Source: Varroa destructor (taxonomy: Eukaryota; Arthropoda; Arachnida; Mesostigmata; Varroidae). Taken from it: a stretch of 64,000 nucleotides of DNA. The stretch spans positions 14,813,939-14,877,938 of the forward strand of contig NW_019211458.1 of assembly GCF_002443255.2 (NCBI RefSeq). The letters are read 5' to 3'. Shown here one piece after another: positions 25,601 through 37,700 of this stretch; the first letter of the stretch is position 1; the number at the start of each line of letters is the position of its first letter. The notes beneath the pieces were generated by a model, which worked only from the letters and a program-made list of their open reading frames with translations, did no database searches and had not been told where the DNA came from. Both the position numbers and the translations under genes were made by a program.

Positions 25601-28350
25601 CCAGAATTTATGTTGTTGCAGTATAACACAGGAGAAAATAAGCGTCATATGAGAAGGTGGGTAGCAGTTAAACGAGCTGGGTTATTCAAAACGTTGGCGT
25701 TTTTGTGGATGTGCTTTCTGCTAGTGCTGTTATCTAGTGCCGTCTATCGGCATGAGCATCATAGTGGATTGCTTGCATTCATTTTGTTTTTGTGTGTCAG
25801 TTACCGGTGCGGGGCTACTGCGGGTTGCCGCTACTGTTAGTCGCCTGGCTGATGGCGGCGGTCGGCGTGGTCGTTACGGCGACCATGCCACGGTCGCCGC
25901 CATCAGCCATCGACATAACCGACCGTTGTCGGGTTAGGCTAGCTGGCTAACACTACTCTGCTGCTTTCGTGGCCTGTGGCCTTCGTTGCTGACGAGACCA
26001 TTGGTGGCCCCTCGCGGCCTGCTGCTTGCCGACGGTCTAGGCAGCCGAGCTCTTTGTTCCAAATGTGAACGACGAAATAGGGACGACACAGGATAGCAGC
26101 AACGGAGAAGACGCAGGGACAGGAATAAAAGTGGGTCGAATCGAGTTGAATCGGCTCTTATTCCGAACGATAACGGTTAGAGCTGCGTCGTCGCCGCTGC
26201 GGCTGCTGGAGGCCGATTTCGTTGTCGAGCGGTAGAACAACCTCCGTCGCTGTGACTAAGTCGGTCCAGTGACTATCCGTTATCAACCCGTGCCATCCGC
26301 CCCTCGTTTTTACCCGTTTACGTAGAGGGTTTAAGGGGTGCCAAGCCTCCATGTCTGTCTGTACGAGCGAACAGCAGCTGCCGCTCCCGCCGATGGTCGG
26401 AACGCCGTTGCCCCCACCTTTAACCGAACAACGAGTGTGCCTACTACTGTCTAGAAGTAGCTAAGCGCCCGTACAGAAACGCCATGGACCTTGTTCGCTG
26501 CCCCCCTCTTGTCCCGCGTTCATTCCCCATTTCTGGTCCAAACCCTCTGTACAAACCTCCATCGGACATTTAGAGGCGACTACAGGCCGACTTTTGGTAG
26601 CTGCCGCAACGAGTAGCAGCGGCCTGAGCAGCGCCTCGTGTCTACCTAGCAGCAGCCTGGACGTGTAGTGATGGTAAACACCGACGAGGACGGGTTGGTC
26701 CATCATTGAACAACGTAGATTTGCCTTTACTACTGCTGCTACCGTTGCTGCAATAGCTGCAGCGGAAACAGCAGCAGTAGAAGAAGCAGATGACGGTATC
26801 CGTCGCAGCCGACGCTGCTACCGTGTCTGCTAATGCTGTGTACTGCTGCTGCTACGGCCACCGCCTAAAGCCACATCGCCCAACGAGCCCCTATGCGTCT
26901 CTTTCAGCCCGTATAATAATAAGGGCCTTTGGTGACGGTGTATCTGGTTGACTGGTCGACGACTCACTGCTCTCTGTCCATTCGCTTAGTAGGCCATTGA
27001 ACGGTCGTGGTGGGTGCCAGTAGTGGTGATGGCAAACGCATCACCAGCTTGCGGTACCAACTGCGAGGGGGCCGTAAAGAGCAAAGAGGACTACACCCGC
27101 CAGTGAGGTCGTCGTGGCAATAGCTGCGGCAACGGCAGCTCAACCAAATGGCAACGTGACCACCAACGTTGGCATGGATGAACAAAACGGAAAGGGACAA
27201 CGATAACCAACGAGTGCTGCTGAAGCAAGAGTCAAGTCGACTAATAGAGCGACCCATCAACGAACGGACGGACGAGCAGCGATGGCAACAACAACGCCAG
27301 CGACGAGGACTATCTCGACCGAGCCAACCAGCGAGTGAGAGATCGGACCGCCAGTGTACCCCTCCCCCCCTCGCGCCCATTGCCAGTGCCTCCCTCTCTC
27401 TGTCTCTTCTTTCGTCTCATTCTCTCGCGGAGCCCGCTTTTGACGGGATTCGGTTTGTCCGTGTTATGACGCCACTCTGCCAGCGTACTACCTTGCCCTC
27501 CTCGGTGGGGCAGACCAGCGAGAACTCGTTGGCTTATTCTACCGCTGGTCGCTTAGACAACAGCTTGCTACTGTATGAGCCTATCGACTGGTCGCTACCG
27601 CTCGCCCGTTGATCGCATCGGAGCATAAAGCCGTCTGCAATTACGCATATGCATAAACGCATGGGAAGAAGCAGCAGAAGCGTCGGCCCAGCACGGACGA
27701 TGTGGGGCAAAAGGGCTGGCAAACCACCGAAGAGAAGGAGGGACACTATGTGTCTAGTATGACTTTTGTTGCTGTCATCGTCACTGTGGATCTGTTCGTG
27801 CGTACTTCTTACTTGAATCCCGCTTCCTCATGTTGCCTTTTTTCCGTAAAACCAAACGGCCTCCGTCGTGAAGGAGCCTGCGTAAGTGAGTTCGAGGAGT
27901 ATGAACAGTGGGTAAAGAGTAAGCAGTGGTGAGGGAAGGAAGAGGTAGCTTCAGAGGCTGTGCCGTGGTGGCCGCCGGGAGTTGTCGTTGCTATTATGTA
28001 GGTAAAAATGTTGTTCTGTATTGATATTCCCATACAAGTATTCACCAACATAACATGGAAGAAAAAAGAGACAGTGAGAGAAAACGGCCAAAATAAGAGT
28101 ATGGCTATGATGAAACAATTCACGGTGACAGAGTACAATAGAAACAAGCTATAATGATGCATAGCCAACGAGGAGCTTGGTAAGGACGATAGTACACTCA
28201 GAGAGTCGCGCACGAGTAGAACAGACGAAAGGTAGCCACGCTCGTAGTCGCCGTTAACACTGCCTTTGCCATTGACATGACAGAGTGTCACACACTGACA
28301 TGGCTACGTGACACAATGCCATGTTTCAAGCGTGTTCCACCCCCCAGGCC
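25601..28350. other. GC-richer block, no gene recognised
   Basis: Contains the strong hairpin at 25847-25908, CTG/CAG-type runs at 26725-26850, and open frames on both strands up to 160 codons (minus, 27809-28291). That frame has hydrophobic stretches but no family resemblance and overlaps an open frame on the other strand. I do not call a gene. Confidence 0.4.
25847..25908. other. long GC-rich stem-loop
   Basis: The outer arms ggctgatggcggcg (25847-25860) and cgccgccatcagcc (25895-25908) pair over 14 bases without a mismatch. The inner arms ggcgtggtcg (25864-25873) and cgaccatgcc (25880-25889) pair over 10 bases with one G-T pair. Three further pairs (two of them G-T) can bridge the arms, leaving a 2-base bulge and a 6-base loop (ttacgg). 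As RNA this would be an almost continuous stem of about 27 pairs. The function is unknown: a precursor RNA, a UTR structure or a cruciform are all possible. Confidence 0.9.
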
Positions 28351-30050
28351 CCGCCTTTGTCGTGACGCTCCTTGGGCAGAGACTTGTCTCTACACTAGCC
28401 TTGTAGGACAGTCTTTATCACTCGAATGTAGTTCGGCATTTTGTTAAAGCACGTAACGTCGAGAAAAATGAACCATAAGTGGTTAACCGTTTTAATTAGG
28501 AAGGACGTAACGATAAATGACCAAATGAGAAATTTGTTTACGGCTAACCTAATAAGTCAAGTTACCCGATTAAAGTAGATATCTATTATTAGCATATAAT
28601 TAAATTAGATATTAAAATAGATAAAATATTCTTACACTTTACAGGAAGTTACTCTAATTAGGAGAAGATCTAAGTTTACTATCGTTTATCTGTCTCTCTC
28701 CCTTCTCGTCCGTTTTCTTCGTAACCTTGGTAACCAGTGGCCTATTTGTCTATCGCTTTGATTGATATTAATTGGTTGGTCTCGAAACGAATGAAAATGC
28801 GTCTATTGCAGCGTAGCTGTTTCATCATCTTTGGCTATGGCCTCTAGAGCCTGTCTGTAGGCGGATTTGGGTGAGCATACGCTCTACCTGTTTGTGACAG
28901 AACCGGCTTACTGTTGCAGAATATTGCTTTAGCGCTAAACGTTTTTTTGTTAGAAATTGCGCCTTTGCTGCTTCGCTTTTCCGCTCTATTATCCATTGTC
29001 TCTTTTGCTATATTAGCTTAATCATTGCAGCTAGTGGCAACAGTACTTGCACCACTGTTTGTGCTGCGATGATAGCATATCACACACCGCAATGACAGAT
29101 AGTTATTGGAAACTGTATCAATGGTAACCGTAACAACAGCTGAAGTTAGCGAAGGCAACAACGTCGTTGCATATAAGGCCCTCTACAACTGGATCCTATT
29201 CTCTTCCCTCCTAAAAGTCTATTGGCCTTCTTTCTACCCTATCCTCGCACTCTTCTTTCCTCATGGACAAACCCTCACGTTTGACAGGTTTCTAGGATAA
29301 CATCCCATTCATTTGCAGACAGCTATTTCGCAGTCCGGTCGGACGCCCGCTCGCTGATATCTGACAGCGACGTTGCTTATGCTACTGTAGCATAGCTACG
29401 ACTGGTAGCGGGAACAAAATGGGTCCTATGTTTCCAATACCACTCGCATGTTACCACAGACATTACGAGAAAAGAACGTGTTCTATTCAACAGTAGCATT
29501 ATTTTTTGCTCGATTCCTAGACAAAACGGAGCAAGGTGAACCGTCAGGCTACCAAACCTGTAACGGCGGTAGCAGCTAGCAAGTGTGCGAGTAACCGACC
29601 TGTAGGCGCCGGGTTGGCGTCTTGGGCCTTACGTCTTCTTCCTGTCGTACTCTTTTCTTAGTCACTATCACGAATACGCCAGAACCCCGACTTCCCCCAG
29701 GATTCCTAGCTACCGCTGGGTCGTCCTCGTTCGTTCGACTAACGACAAGCGTACGAACGAAGAAACGGTCCTAACCTCGGCACCCCGACCCGTGATCACC
29801 CCCTATTCCAGTCTCGTCGGTGGAATTCTACGATCTCCTTCTACTACGTCTGCCTTTCTGGCCGCCGACCGCCAGGCACCTTCCACGACTTGATAACGTG
29901 TCGTAGGTAAATGTACAGCTCACTCTTGCAACAACAACGACGAGATGACGACGAATGGGGTGATACAATAATTCGTCCCTATAACCTGCTCTTAGACTGA
30001 CTCTGGTCACTTTTCCGCTTACGCTCATTGCATCCTCTTTTATTCTCTCG
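28351..30050. other. non-coding stretch, no gene recognised
   Basis: AT-rich at 28450-28800, then balanced. No exon-like open frame and no repeat worth naming. Confidence 0.5.
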
Positions 30051-30198
30051 ACACATACCTACACACATACACGTACACACGCGAAGACACCTGCACACAA
30101 ACCTTTATATACACACACAAACACAAACATATATATACACGTACATACACACGTACATGCACACGTGCACCTACACATACGCTCCCGTACACACACCG
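30051..30198. repeat. 150-base alternating purine-pyrimidine tract (CA/TA/CG)
   Basis: Nearly uninterrupted alternation of pyrimidine and purine: acac, atac, acgt and tata words through the whole stretch. It is a degenerate CA microsatellite, and alternation of this kind is the classical composition that favours left-handed DNA. Confidence 0.85.
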
Positions 30199-31502
30199 TT
30201 CCGTCGAAAAAAAAAACTCGACCATTTGCTATTTTCTTTTTTCTATATGGCTAGCTGCAATATGTACTAGGTATAAACTACTACGGCGGAAAAGCCCAGC
30301 GCATGTAGCTGATAAATATGAACACGCGATAGATATATATAATAGATATATCGGCGTATAATATATGTTTATTTTGTTGACCATCATTTGCAAACTACTT
30401 GAAATTGCACCTATGCATTTGGTATAGCCTATGTAAACTATATAAAAACGTCTACATACATAACCATTCGAACTTTATTAAGCACCTACCTGTGTTTAGT
30501 CTTTGCGTGGGGCTTCCAACGTTGATGCATCATACTCTATGGGCAGGCCGGCGGCTAGCGCTCGTAGGCGTCCGCGCGCCCTGCGCCTGCTCGCGCGGGA
30601 GCAGCACCCCTTCGTCGTCGTTTATTTTTACTTCTGCTGTCGTCGCTGCCCTGTCAGGCTGCCACCATCAGCAGCGAAGCCCCGTGTTCAGACTGTTCTT
30701 GCTGGTGCTATTCTTTTGGTTAGAACTGTTTCAGGCGTTTCTCACAGAGCGTTGCTTTTCCTTTATTATTAGGTTCGTCTGTTCTATGTTTCTCTTAAAA
30801 ATTGGCTTGGGTCGCTGCTTGCTTTTAGGTCGGTCCTCCAGTTCAAACCTCGGTTTCAGCCAGTGATAAACGTCGATATCTTAATAATACCAATAGTGCC
30901 GTTACTATTACAGTGTAACAGAGAGCGCTACTTTATCGTTGCATCTAGTTCGCCTCAGACACTGGTAGCCGTTATTGTTGTAACCGAACTTCAAGGAACG
31001 TTTGCAATGGCCGCTTCTTGTAAACGGTTTGCTCGTTAAAAATAGCTTATCTTTACTGTATTGAGTCGTAACCGTATTACCGTTAGTTTTGTTATTATTG
31101 ATGCTTCTATCGTCGCTCGTGATCACGTCTAATATAAACCCTTTGTTGATACTATTATTATGGTTGTTGACGGCCTTTCTGCTCAGAGCATGATCCTGAA
31201 TGGCCTGCTGTGGTTGTTGGCAGCATCGTCTTACTATTTGTCGTTTCTGTTGTCGTCGAAGACTTTTTTCGTTTTTTAGTTGTTGTTGTGGTCTTTTGGG
31301 TTTAGCAAAATGTCGTCTAGAGATCACAGCTAAATCACAACCGATCAGTAGCACTAGTATAGTTGATATTCTAAGGCAAGACTGGTGACAGTACTGAAGC
31401 ATAGTCTGACGAGCTCAGCCTCAGCTCCGTTTGGCTCTGTTTGTCTCGGGCCGTCTCGGAAGATTTTCTAATTATTTTGCTTAGTATTGTTGTATTATTA
31501 CT

Positions 31503-31530
31503 ATTATTATTATTATTATTATTATTATTA
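31503..31530. repeat. (ATT)n microsatellite
   Basis: About nine uninterrupted ATT units. Confidence 0.95.
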
Positions 31531-31654
31531 GTATGAATAGTTTTGTTTTACGTTTGCATTCGTTATCGCCGTCGTTTTCGTAACTCTTCTTTTGGGGACG
31601 TTTCGAAAAAAGGACCGCCAAAGATGCTAAAAGTAGTAGTGGCTGAGGTTCGGG

Positions 31655-31681
31655 TGGCGGCGGCGGCAGCAGCAGCAGCGG
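31655..31681. repeat. GGC/AGC trinucleotide run
   Basis: Four GGC units followed by about four AGC units. The same trinucleotide phase is kept across the switch. Confidence 0.9.
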
Positions 31682-32069
31682 CTGACGTTACGTACGAGGG
31701 CCACTGTGTGCGCCACCCAGCCGGTTAGAACGGGGGCGATGCAGGCTATGAGAGGCACCGAATGGCAACCCGCTCGTAACCAACAATTGGTCGTCTGTTA
31801 ACGGCAGATGTTCTAGCGGAGTGCCTTCAAATGCTTTCCGCTGCGGGTCGTTGTGACCACACAAGCAATGGTTCCTGTTCTGAGCTCAGTTTACCGATGC
31901 AGCGGTCCCTCCGGTCCCTTCCCGCGGAAAATGACAGATCGGCCGTCAACAATGGCTCCGATAGAGCGCGGGACTCTTTCGTTTCCTGTCCCGTTCTGGC
32001 CAGAAGTACTAGTAATGCTACTGCTGGTAGTTCTGTCTACAGCGAATCCTAGCACACTCCTGCTATGAT

Positions 32070-32086
32070 GTTGTTGTTGTTGTTGT
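32070..32086. repeat. (TTG)n microsatellite
   Basis: About five to six TTG units, i.e. CAA on the minus strand. Confidence 0.9.
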
Positions 32087-32428
32087 GGGGCTCGACCAGT
32101 CCTGTCCTTCTTTGTTTCTGTCTTTCGTTCCACCAACTACATGATAGCTAAAAAGGCAGCCCACAACGAACAGGGCCAACGAAGGTACCGGCCTCTTGTC
32201 TTCTGTCTTTTCGGCTTAGTCCTTTTCTTTCTTTGCCGTTCGCACCCTCCCTCTGGCTTTTCTCTCCTGCTTTTACCCCTTTTTTCTCGGTAGCACTCAC
32301 ATACACCTACGACGCAACAGGAAAAGGCTGTGGGACGATGACAACATTTCCTGCTCCCGTGCGGTACTCCACGGCGCGCTGCAGAGTTTCTTTCTCCTAG
32401 TTAACTCAGACTGCTACCGCTGGTGCGA

Positions 32429-32453
32429 CTGCTGCTGCTGCTGCTGCTGCTGC
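32429..32453. repeat. (CTG)8 microsatellite
   Basis: Eight uninterrupted CTG units on the plus strand, CAG on the minus strand, starting four bases after the minus-strand donor at 32457-32462. Confidence 0.95.
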
Positions 32454-32462
32454 AATACTCAC

Positions 32463-32735
32463 CTTCACACGTTTTGCCTTGTTGTCTGTGTGGCGTGGCG
32501 CCACACAGGCGACGGTGCCACGCCTTGCTCGCGCCGGCTACGTCCTATCCGCCGGTGCCATAGGCTATCGTACAGCGTTACGTCGAGCTGTAACTGTTTC
32601 GTTTAAGAGATTTAGGCCTGTAGTAAGGCTATTCGATATAAACAGGGCGAAGCGGTTTTTTGCGGCCAATGAAGGTTAGACAGCGAAGCAGACGAGAGCG
32701 CAAACGAGACTGACTGGATGCGCTACTGGAAGCGG
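32463..32735 (-). other. candidate minus-strand non-coding exon ending in a consensus donor
   Basis: On the minus strand the sequence reads ..GTGTGAAG followed by GTGAGT (complement of 32457-32462), an ideal AAG|GTGAGT donor, at the edge of a GC-rich patch. The orientation fits an untranslated 5' exon of the sodium channel gene 31 kb downstream, but any minus-strand transcript would do. The right boundary is a guess set by composition. An inverted repeat (ctgtgtggc / gccacacag, 32486-32494 and 32500-32508) lies inside. Confidence 0.25.
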
Positions 32736-34107
32736 AAGCCGAAGTTCTCCAGCATGCGCACCACATGCGCGCTTCTTCACGCCTCCTAATTCACCTTGAT
32801 TATTAGACGTAAAGGACAATACCCTGAACGGATGTCCTTACTTCTATGCCTTTGTTTCTTTCACGTTCTCCGTAAAACTCTCCACTGAATCTGTCTCGAA
32901 AAATAGCTTACACTCAGACAACCACCACTAAAAAAGCGCGTGTTCATGATAACCGCGCCTACGGACGCGTCCTGAGGAGCCGTAGCCTTATCACATGTCA
33001 CGCATCCATCTGGCGCCGCTCAGCAACATCCATAAAAAAAAAGTACCGGCAGGCATGGAACTCCGATGCTGATCGAAGCAAATCCTCGTGAGCAGCACTT
33101 CACTGACGACGAACTTGATGATCGGATGTTCACTTTTAGCTGAGCAAATGTGCGTCCCCCTATAGGTGATCCTTGGAAGGTCGGTCGTCGCTACGAAAAC
33201 ACTCAACTCTACACTTGGGGCACATCACAATCCATGAGACAAGGATGTCGGAAGAGTGTTCTCTGTTTGAATAGCTATGATGATCAGAAATAATAAGTTG
33301 TTGTCTATCAGAAGTGTTATCGACGAAGCCCCGTCATTACGTGACCAACAAACATATATATCGTATGTATATATATGTATAAATATTTATGTATATCATT
33401 GGCCAATATTTTTCGCCACTTGTTCGACATGAATTGGCCTATTAGTTTATCAGTTTTTCGTGCTGTCGTGTTTAATATCCTCTTTTAGTGTTGTATATCC
33501 GTTTTCCGTCATTTTCCACGCCAAGCTACCAGCTAATATATTTCCTATTTTCTTACAATTATAATTAATATTATGATGATGATTATTATTACTTATATTA
33601 ATATTTTTACTAATATTCGTGTTAATATCCTTCTTAATGCTTTTGTAAGGTACTGGCTTTTTCCGTCGTCTTTAAAGGACCGTCGCAGCTTGTCGGACCC
33701 GTGTTAAAGCAAATTCGGAAAAAAATATCGCGCGGCTTGAGTTGTTGTTGCTATTGTTGTTGCTGACGGTTTTGCTGCTTTGTATATCGCTATTACTCTT
33801 GTTGGTGTTGCTGCAATTGTTGAAGTGAATAGGTCGTCGTTTTGATGGCGTCAGCTTTTTCTGCGTCCTATTATTCACTTCTAGTCGCTTTGTTGTACCT
33901 CGTCGGATCGTTTCTCTTCATAGAGACGGCGGTCAAACATGCATCTTCTAAATGTTGCGTGCCGTAGCTTGCGTACCCAGTCGTGGTTACTGGTCCACTA
34001 ATAATTAACAAAGACCCTTTCTTCCTTCGAGTTCTTGCCTGTCGTAACGGTAATACCTTTCTGCTAACAGTTATTTATTATGGTGCCCTCTGACGCTGGT
34101 GCTGGTA

Positions 34108-34128
34108 TGCTGCTGCTGCTGCTGCTGC
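34108..34128. repeat. (TGC)7 microsatellite
   Basis: Seven uninterrupted units, CTG type on the plus strand. Confidence 0.95.
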
Positions 34129-35319
34129 CGTCGTTACGTTGATCAGCGGTTGCATTGAGCGGCCATTACAGTTGTTGTTGGTGGGTGTACTGCTGTAGAC
34201 GCAATGTGCCCACAAAGAGATCGTCCTATGGTCTGTTCTATGTTATGCTAAAGGACCGCAGGGCGTTCACTGATAGGTCAAGCAACGAATAGTTGCTGTC
34301 TGGGAGCTTCTTTTCTGCCTTCCTGATTAGTATGTCGTACCTTGCAATCCTGCGTGTGTCGTCAAACCGTCCTGTCGGATGCCCTCCACTGGCTGGCTTG
34401 CCTAACCGTTGGCCAAGTCCCTTTGATAGGCCTTATCTATGTTTCAGGTAGATCGCAGCTGAAGTGCGACGAAACTTGAGCGTCTTGCCATGCTGGCCTG
34501 TATCGATATCCTGTGTTGTTCTTCAATGCTGCTGCCGCCAATCTAACTTTCGGTAACTTGTTAATCTTCCTTCTTTTTTTGATCAGTTGTTCGTAAGCCT
34601 CCTCTCGCCTTCACGGGGTCCGCTACTGCGAGTCACAGGAGCAGCAGCAGCAACAACAGCAACTTCAGCCAACAAACGAAGTTGAGTTTGTTGTTGGGAT
34701 CGAAAGAGACTCTATTGTTAGTAAATCTGACTTTTTCCGTTGGTCTGCTGTAACAGGAGCGGTGATAGCAATGGCAAGTCGTCGTTGGAATCGTAGATTA
34801 GTATTAATAATAATAATATAATAAGAATCTACCAGTAGCTGATTGGTAGGTAAAACAGCAGCGATGTTATTTATCGGTTTTATGCTTGCAAAGAACCTGA
34901 AGCCAATTAAGGCTATCTGAGGTTTAAGGGGAAAGTTTATACTGAAGTTATCCGTTCGGGAAATGGTTTAGAAAAGGATTCTTTGCGTTGTCTTCTGTTT
35001 CCCTTGTGCTTGTTGTTGTTGTTGCTATCGGCAGATTGGCTAGCTTTCTTTCTTTGTTGTGATGTGTTCCTGCTTTATGTGCGTCAACGCCGACTAGTTA
35101 CGATAACGCTGCAGGTGACTAGCGCCGTCGTTGAACGGAACGAATGAAGACATTTGTGTTGAGTGACAGCGGCCAGTTCTACCAGTGCAATCTTGTATCA
35201 GGTCCGGGCTGACGATCGACAAATGGAAGTTGGATGTTGCTGTTGTTGTTTGTTACGGTAAACGCGGGCGGTATTAACCCACTTCGCGGTTCATAAGACA
35301 AGCCGACGGCTGTGAACGT

Positions 35320-35376
35320 ACACACATACACACACACACACGCACGCACACACACTCACACACACTGACACACCCA
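35320..35376. repeat. (CA)n microsatellite, imperfect
   Basis: About 57 bases of CA with occasional g, t and c changes. Confidence 0.95.
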
Positions 35377-35644
35377 AACGGGCCCGCGTGTACAGACACT
35401 CACCGTATACGTAAACACAGCGGGTTGTAAACGGCGCGTGAATAAACACACGTTTAGCTTTAGGGTTCTCAATTAAAATAATAATGTTATTGTGAGTACT
35501 AGTAGGTGCTGCCTGGCAAAAGGTTTGTCGTGGAGCTATAGCGATCGTATTAGTAACATCATTGGCCGAAGGTCCTTGTAGTCCGTGGCCGGATTGGCCC
35601 TACAGTTGTGATAACGGCAGACGCTCTTACTCCTGCTGCTGTTT

Positions 35645-35660
35645 CGGCGGCGGCGGCGGC
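35645..35660. repeat. (CGG)n short run
   Basis: Five uninterrupted CGG/GGC units, preceded by ctgctgctg. Confidence 0.9.
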
Positions 35661-35842
35661 TATTGGTGTCGTTGTGGCCTTCGCCCGAACCGGAGTGTGC
35701 TCGTGTCTCTGGGGGGTCTGTGAAACGCGGGTCGAGTTGTAGTAGTGGCTGGGCTGGGAAGACCCCCTAAGAGACGTTCAGGAAGGTCAACTCAAAAACA
35801 GCCGTTGGATGCTTACTTTTTGGAGATTGTAGGGGTGGTGGT

Positions 35843-35877
35843 TCTGCTGTTGCTGCTGCTGCTGTTGCTGCTGCTGT
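35843..35877. repeat. CTG/TTG trinucleotide run
   Basis: About eleven triplets of CTG with two TTG variants. Confidence 0.9.
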
Positions 35878-36840
35878 GATGCGTCGTGTCGCGTCGCAAT
35901 AGCCGGGGTCGTCGACTGTTGCGCGGACAGTGCGTATCGTATAGCCACCAACAATCAACGTTCGCCTCGACTCCTAGTCTTACCCTTGCTGATGGTATCA
36001 ACGACAAGATTACAAACGGCACTTAGAATAGGGCGGCTACTGGGGCAGGAGGCTCGCAAGGACCGAACGCAGGGTCTTCATCGATTATGCGTTATGTTTG
36101 CTTTCAAGTCGCGACTCGGAACAACAACAATGACGACGAGACAGAGAGATTCGACGTCTGGTCGCAGCAGCCCCAGCAAACAGCTCTTTTTCGATTGAAT
36201 GTCTCTATCCGGTGTACAGCCGCCGCTGTTCGATGTGGCCTGTCGAGTCAGGCGCCTCTCAGCAAACGGATATCCTGCTGCTGACGACGGCTATAGCCTT
36301 ACTTGCTATGACCGACCACTGGTAACAGTTTGAGTTAGCGAATATTATTCCACAAAACAAACAATCGTGTACTTCACAATTATCGCAACTGGTTAATTTT
36401 ATGTAGTTAGTTCTGCTCTTCGTGCTACTGCTACCGCTGCTGCTGCCGTTTCTTGCGGAACGGAGTAGACCGCAACTAAACCGTCGCTGTTGTTGTCCGG
36501 GCTGAGGTGTTGTTAACGGCGATTGTGGTCGTAATAGTAACGTTCGCGCTAGTAATAATGTCGTTACCCCGCCACGAGAGCAGGCGCTCTGGCCGCCAGT
36601 AGACGTTGTAGTGCTCGTTAGGCAGTTGTTCCCTGGGTGGTCGACTTTGAATAGTTGGAGCAGAAGTCGTAGCGGTAGCAGTAGCAGTCGTGGGAGTTCG
36701 GGTAAAAACACTGTGTTGAACAGCAAGGCAAGGAATGCACCTGCTACCGAATGGCCGGTTGCTTTTACGAATACTACCTGTACAAATAACTGTGGTTGTA
36801 TTCGTAGTTGTAGAAGAAGAGGAAGTCGCAGCAATGAGTA

Positions 36841-37700
36841 GTAGTTGCAATCAGAAGCGGAAAGGAGCTGGCCCGGGGGGCGGGGTCGCTCTGGGCCTCT
36901 GACAGAAGCAGCACTTTGGGCGCGGAGACTGAACGCAGCGGTTGAGCCGCTTGAGTTGGCTGGGTTCGTTAAGCTTGGGTATGAACACTGGAAAAAGCAA
37001 TTGCTGTTTGAGCTTCTTGGGCTGCTTGGACCGCTCGGATTCAGACACAGGCTCACGCTTAAGCGGCGACTGTGACTTTGGCCGTTGTGCTGGCGGTAGG
37101 GGCTTCGGGCACTACGAGCGCTTCGGCGGTCGTCTTGGGGGACTCTCAGGTGTCTCAGGTGTAGCCTGCGGTGGCGCTCGCGCACTCCGGGGCCTCGGGA
37201 GCACATGGGTCTATCTCGTTCACTCTCACATAGCAGGCGCTTTCAGCCACTTGACGCGGCCCCAGAATCCAATCGAAATCCAGCTGCGGCTCGGCGTACT
37301 TTATGGCTGGGGACACTTCGGCCTTCTGACGACACGTTCTCGGCGGCGCTGCGGACGCTTCGCTCCCTGCGCAGCCTCTACGGGGTTCTCTCTGCGCACC
37401 ACCGCGATCGATCCCCCACTCGCGGGCGGCCCTCGGTTTGTCCGCTTCCCCTCCCTCCTCCCCCTCGCAGCTGCCGAATGGCCCGGCGCCCCGAATGGCC
37501 CCCACTGCTTGCTCGCTCGCTGGCTGCGTGCCTGACTGCCTCGTGCCTCCTTCCCTAGCTGGCGCCCTCCCCGCCTGTATCCCTGCTTACTGACCGACCA
37601 ACCTCACCAGCCAAGGCTACAAGGTTCATAGCGGCCGCTCTTCACTGCTCTAACAGGACACGGAGCGCCAACTAGCGGACACCACCGAACACCGTGCGCA
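36841..37700 (-). promoter_or_regulatory. GC-rich block, candidate promoter or 5' exon
   Basis: The most GC- and CG-dinucleotide-rich block of the window's left two thirds. On the minus strand one frame stays open for about 148 codons (about 37600 down to 37155) without an ATG. Part of it (about 37205-37310) has a balanced, non-repetitive composition, and a donor-like GTGAGA (complement of 37224-37229) lies in it. Another minus frame with an ATG runs 315 codons (37206 to 36259) but becomes low-complexity Ser/Thr/Leu/Arg sequence. I match neither to a family. A promoter with a 5' exon of a minus-strand gene (possibly the sodium channel) is the simplest reading, unproven. Confidence 0.3.

Larger units (their letters stand above)
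30199..32456. other. non-coding stretch with trinucleotide repeats
   Basis: Holds (ATT)n at 31503-31530, a GGC/AGC run at 31655-31681 and (GTT)n at 32070-32086. Open frames are short and of low complexity. If the sodium channel transcript starts to the right, this would be intronic on the minus strand. That is inference. Confidence 0.45.
32736..36840. other. non-coding stretch with dense simple repeats
   Basis: Contains AT-rich segments (33345-33400 and 33555-33620), (TGC)7 at 34108-34128, mixed AGC/ACA at 34638-34665, (CA)n at 35320-35376, (GGC)n at 35645-35660 and a CTG/TTG run at 35843-35877. Open frames through these tracts are low-complexity artefacts. Confidence 0.5.

Noticed and set aside
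27809..28291. A 160-codon minus-strand open frame with hydrophobic stretches
   Set aside because: No conserved motif, and the hydrophobicity follows from T-rich codons. It overlaps an antisense frame.
28271..28325. Short inverted repeat acatggc / gccatgt
   Set aside because: Only seven pairs with a 13-base loop, which is common by chance.
33050..33120. Similarity between the gatcgaagcaaatcctcg word here and gatcgaagcaattcctcg near 63248
   Set aside because: The match covers only about 18 bases with one difference, and the flanks do not align, so a shared repeat is not supported.
36259..37206. A 315-codon minus-strand open frame with an ATG start
   Set aside because: After the first third it is low-complexity Ser/Thr/Leu/Arg sequence from repeats, other frames are open too, and no domain is recognisable.
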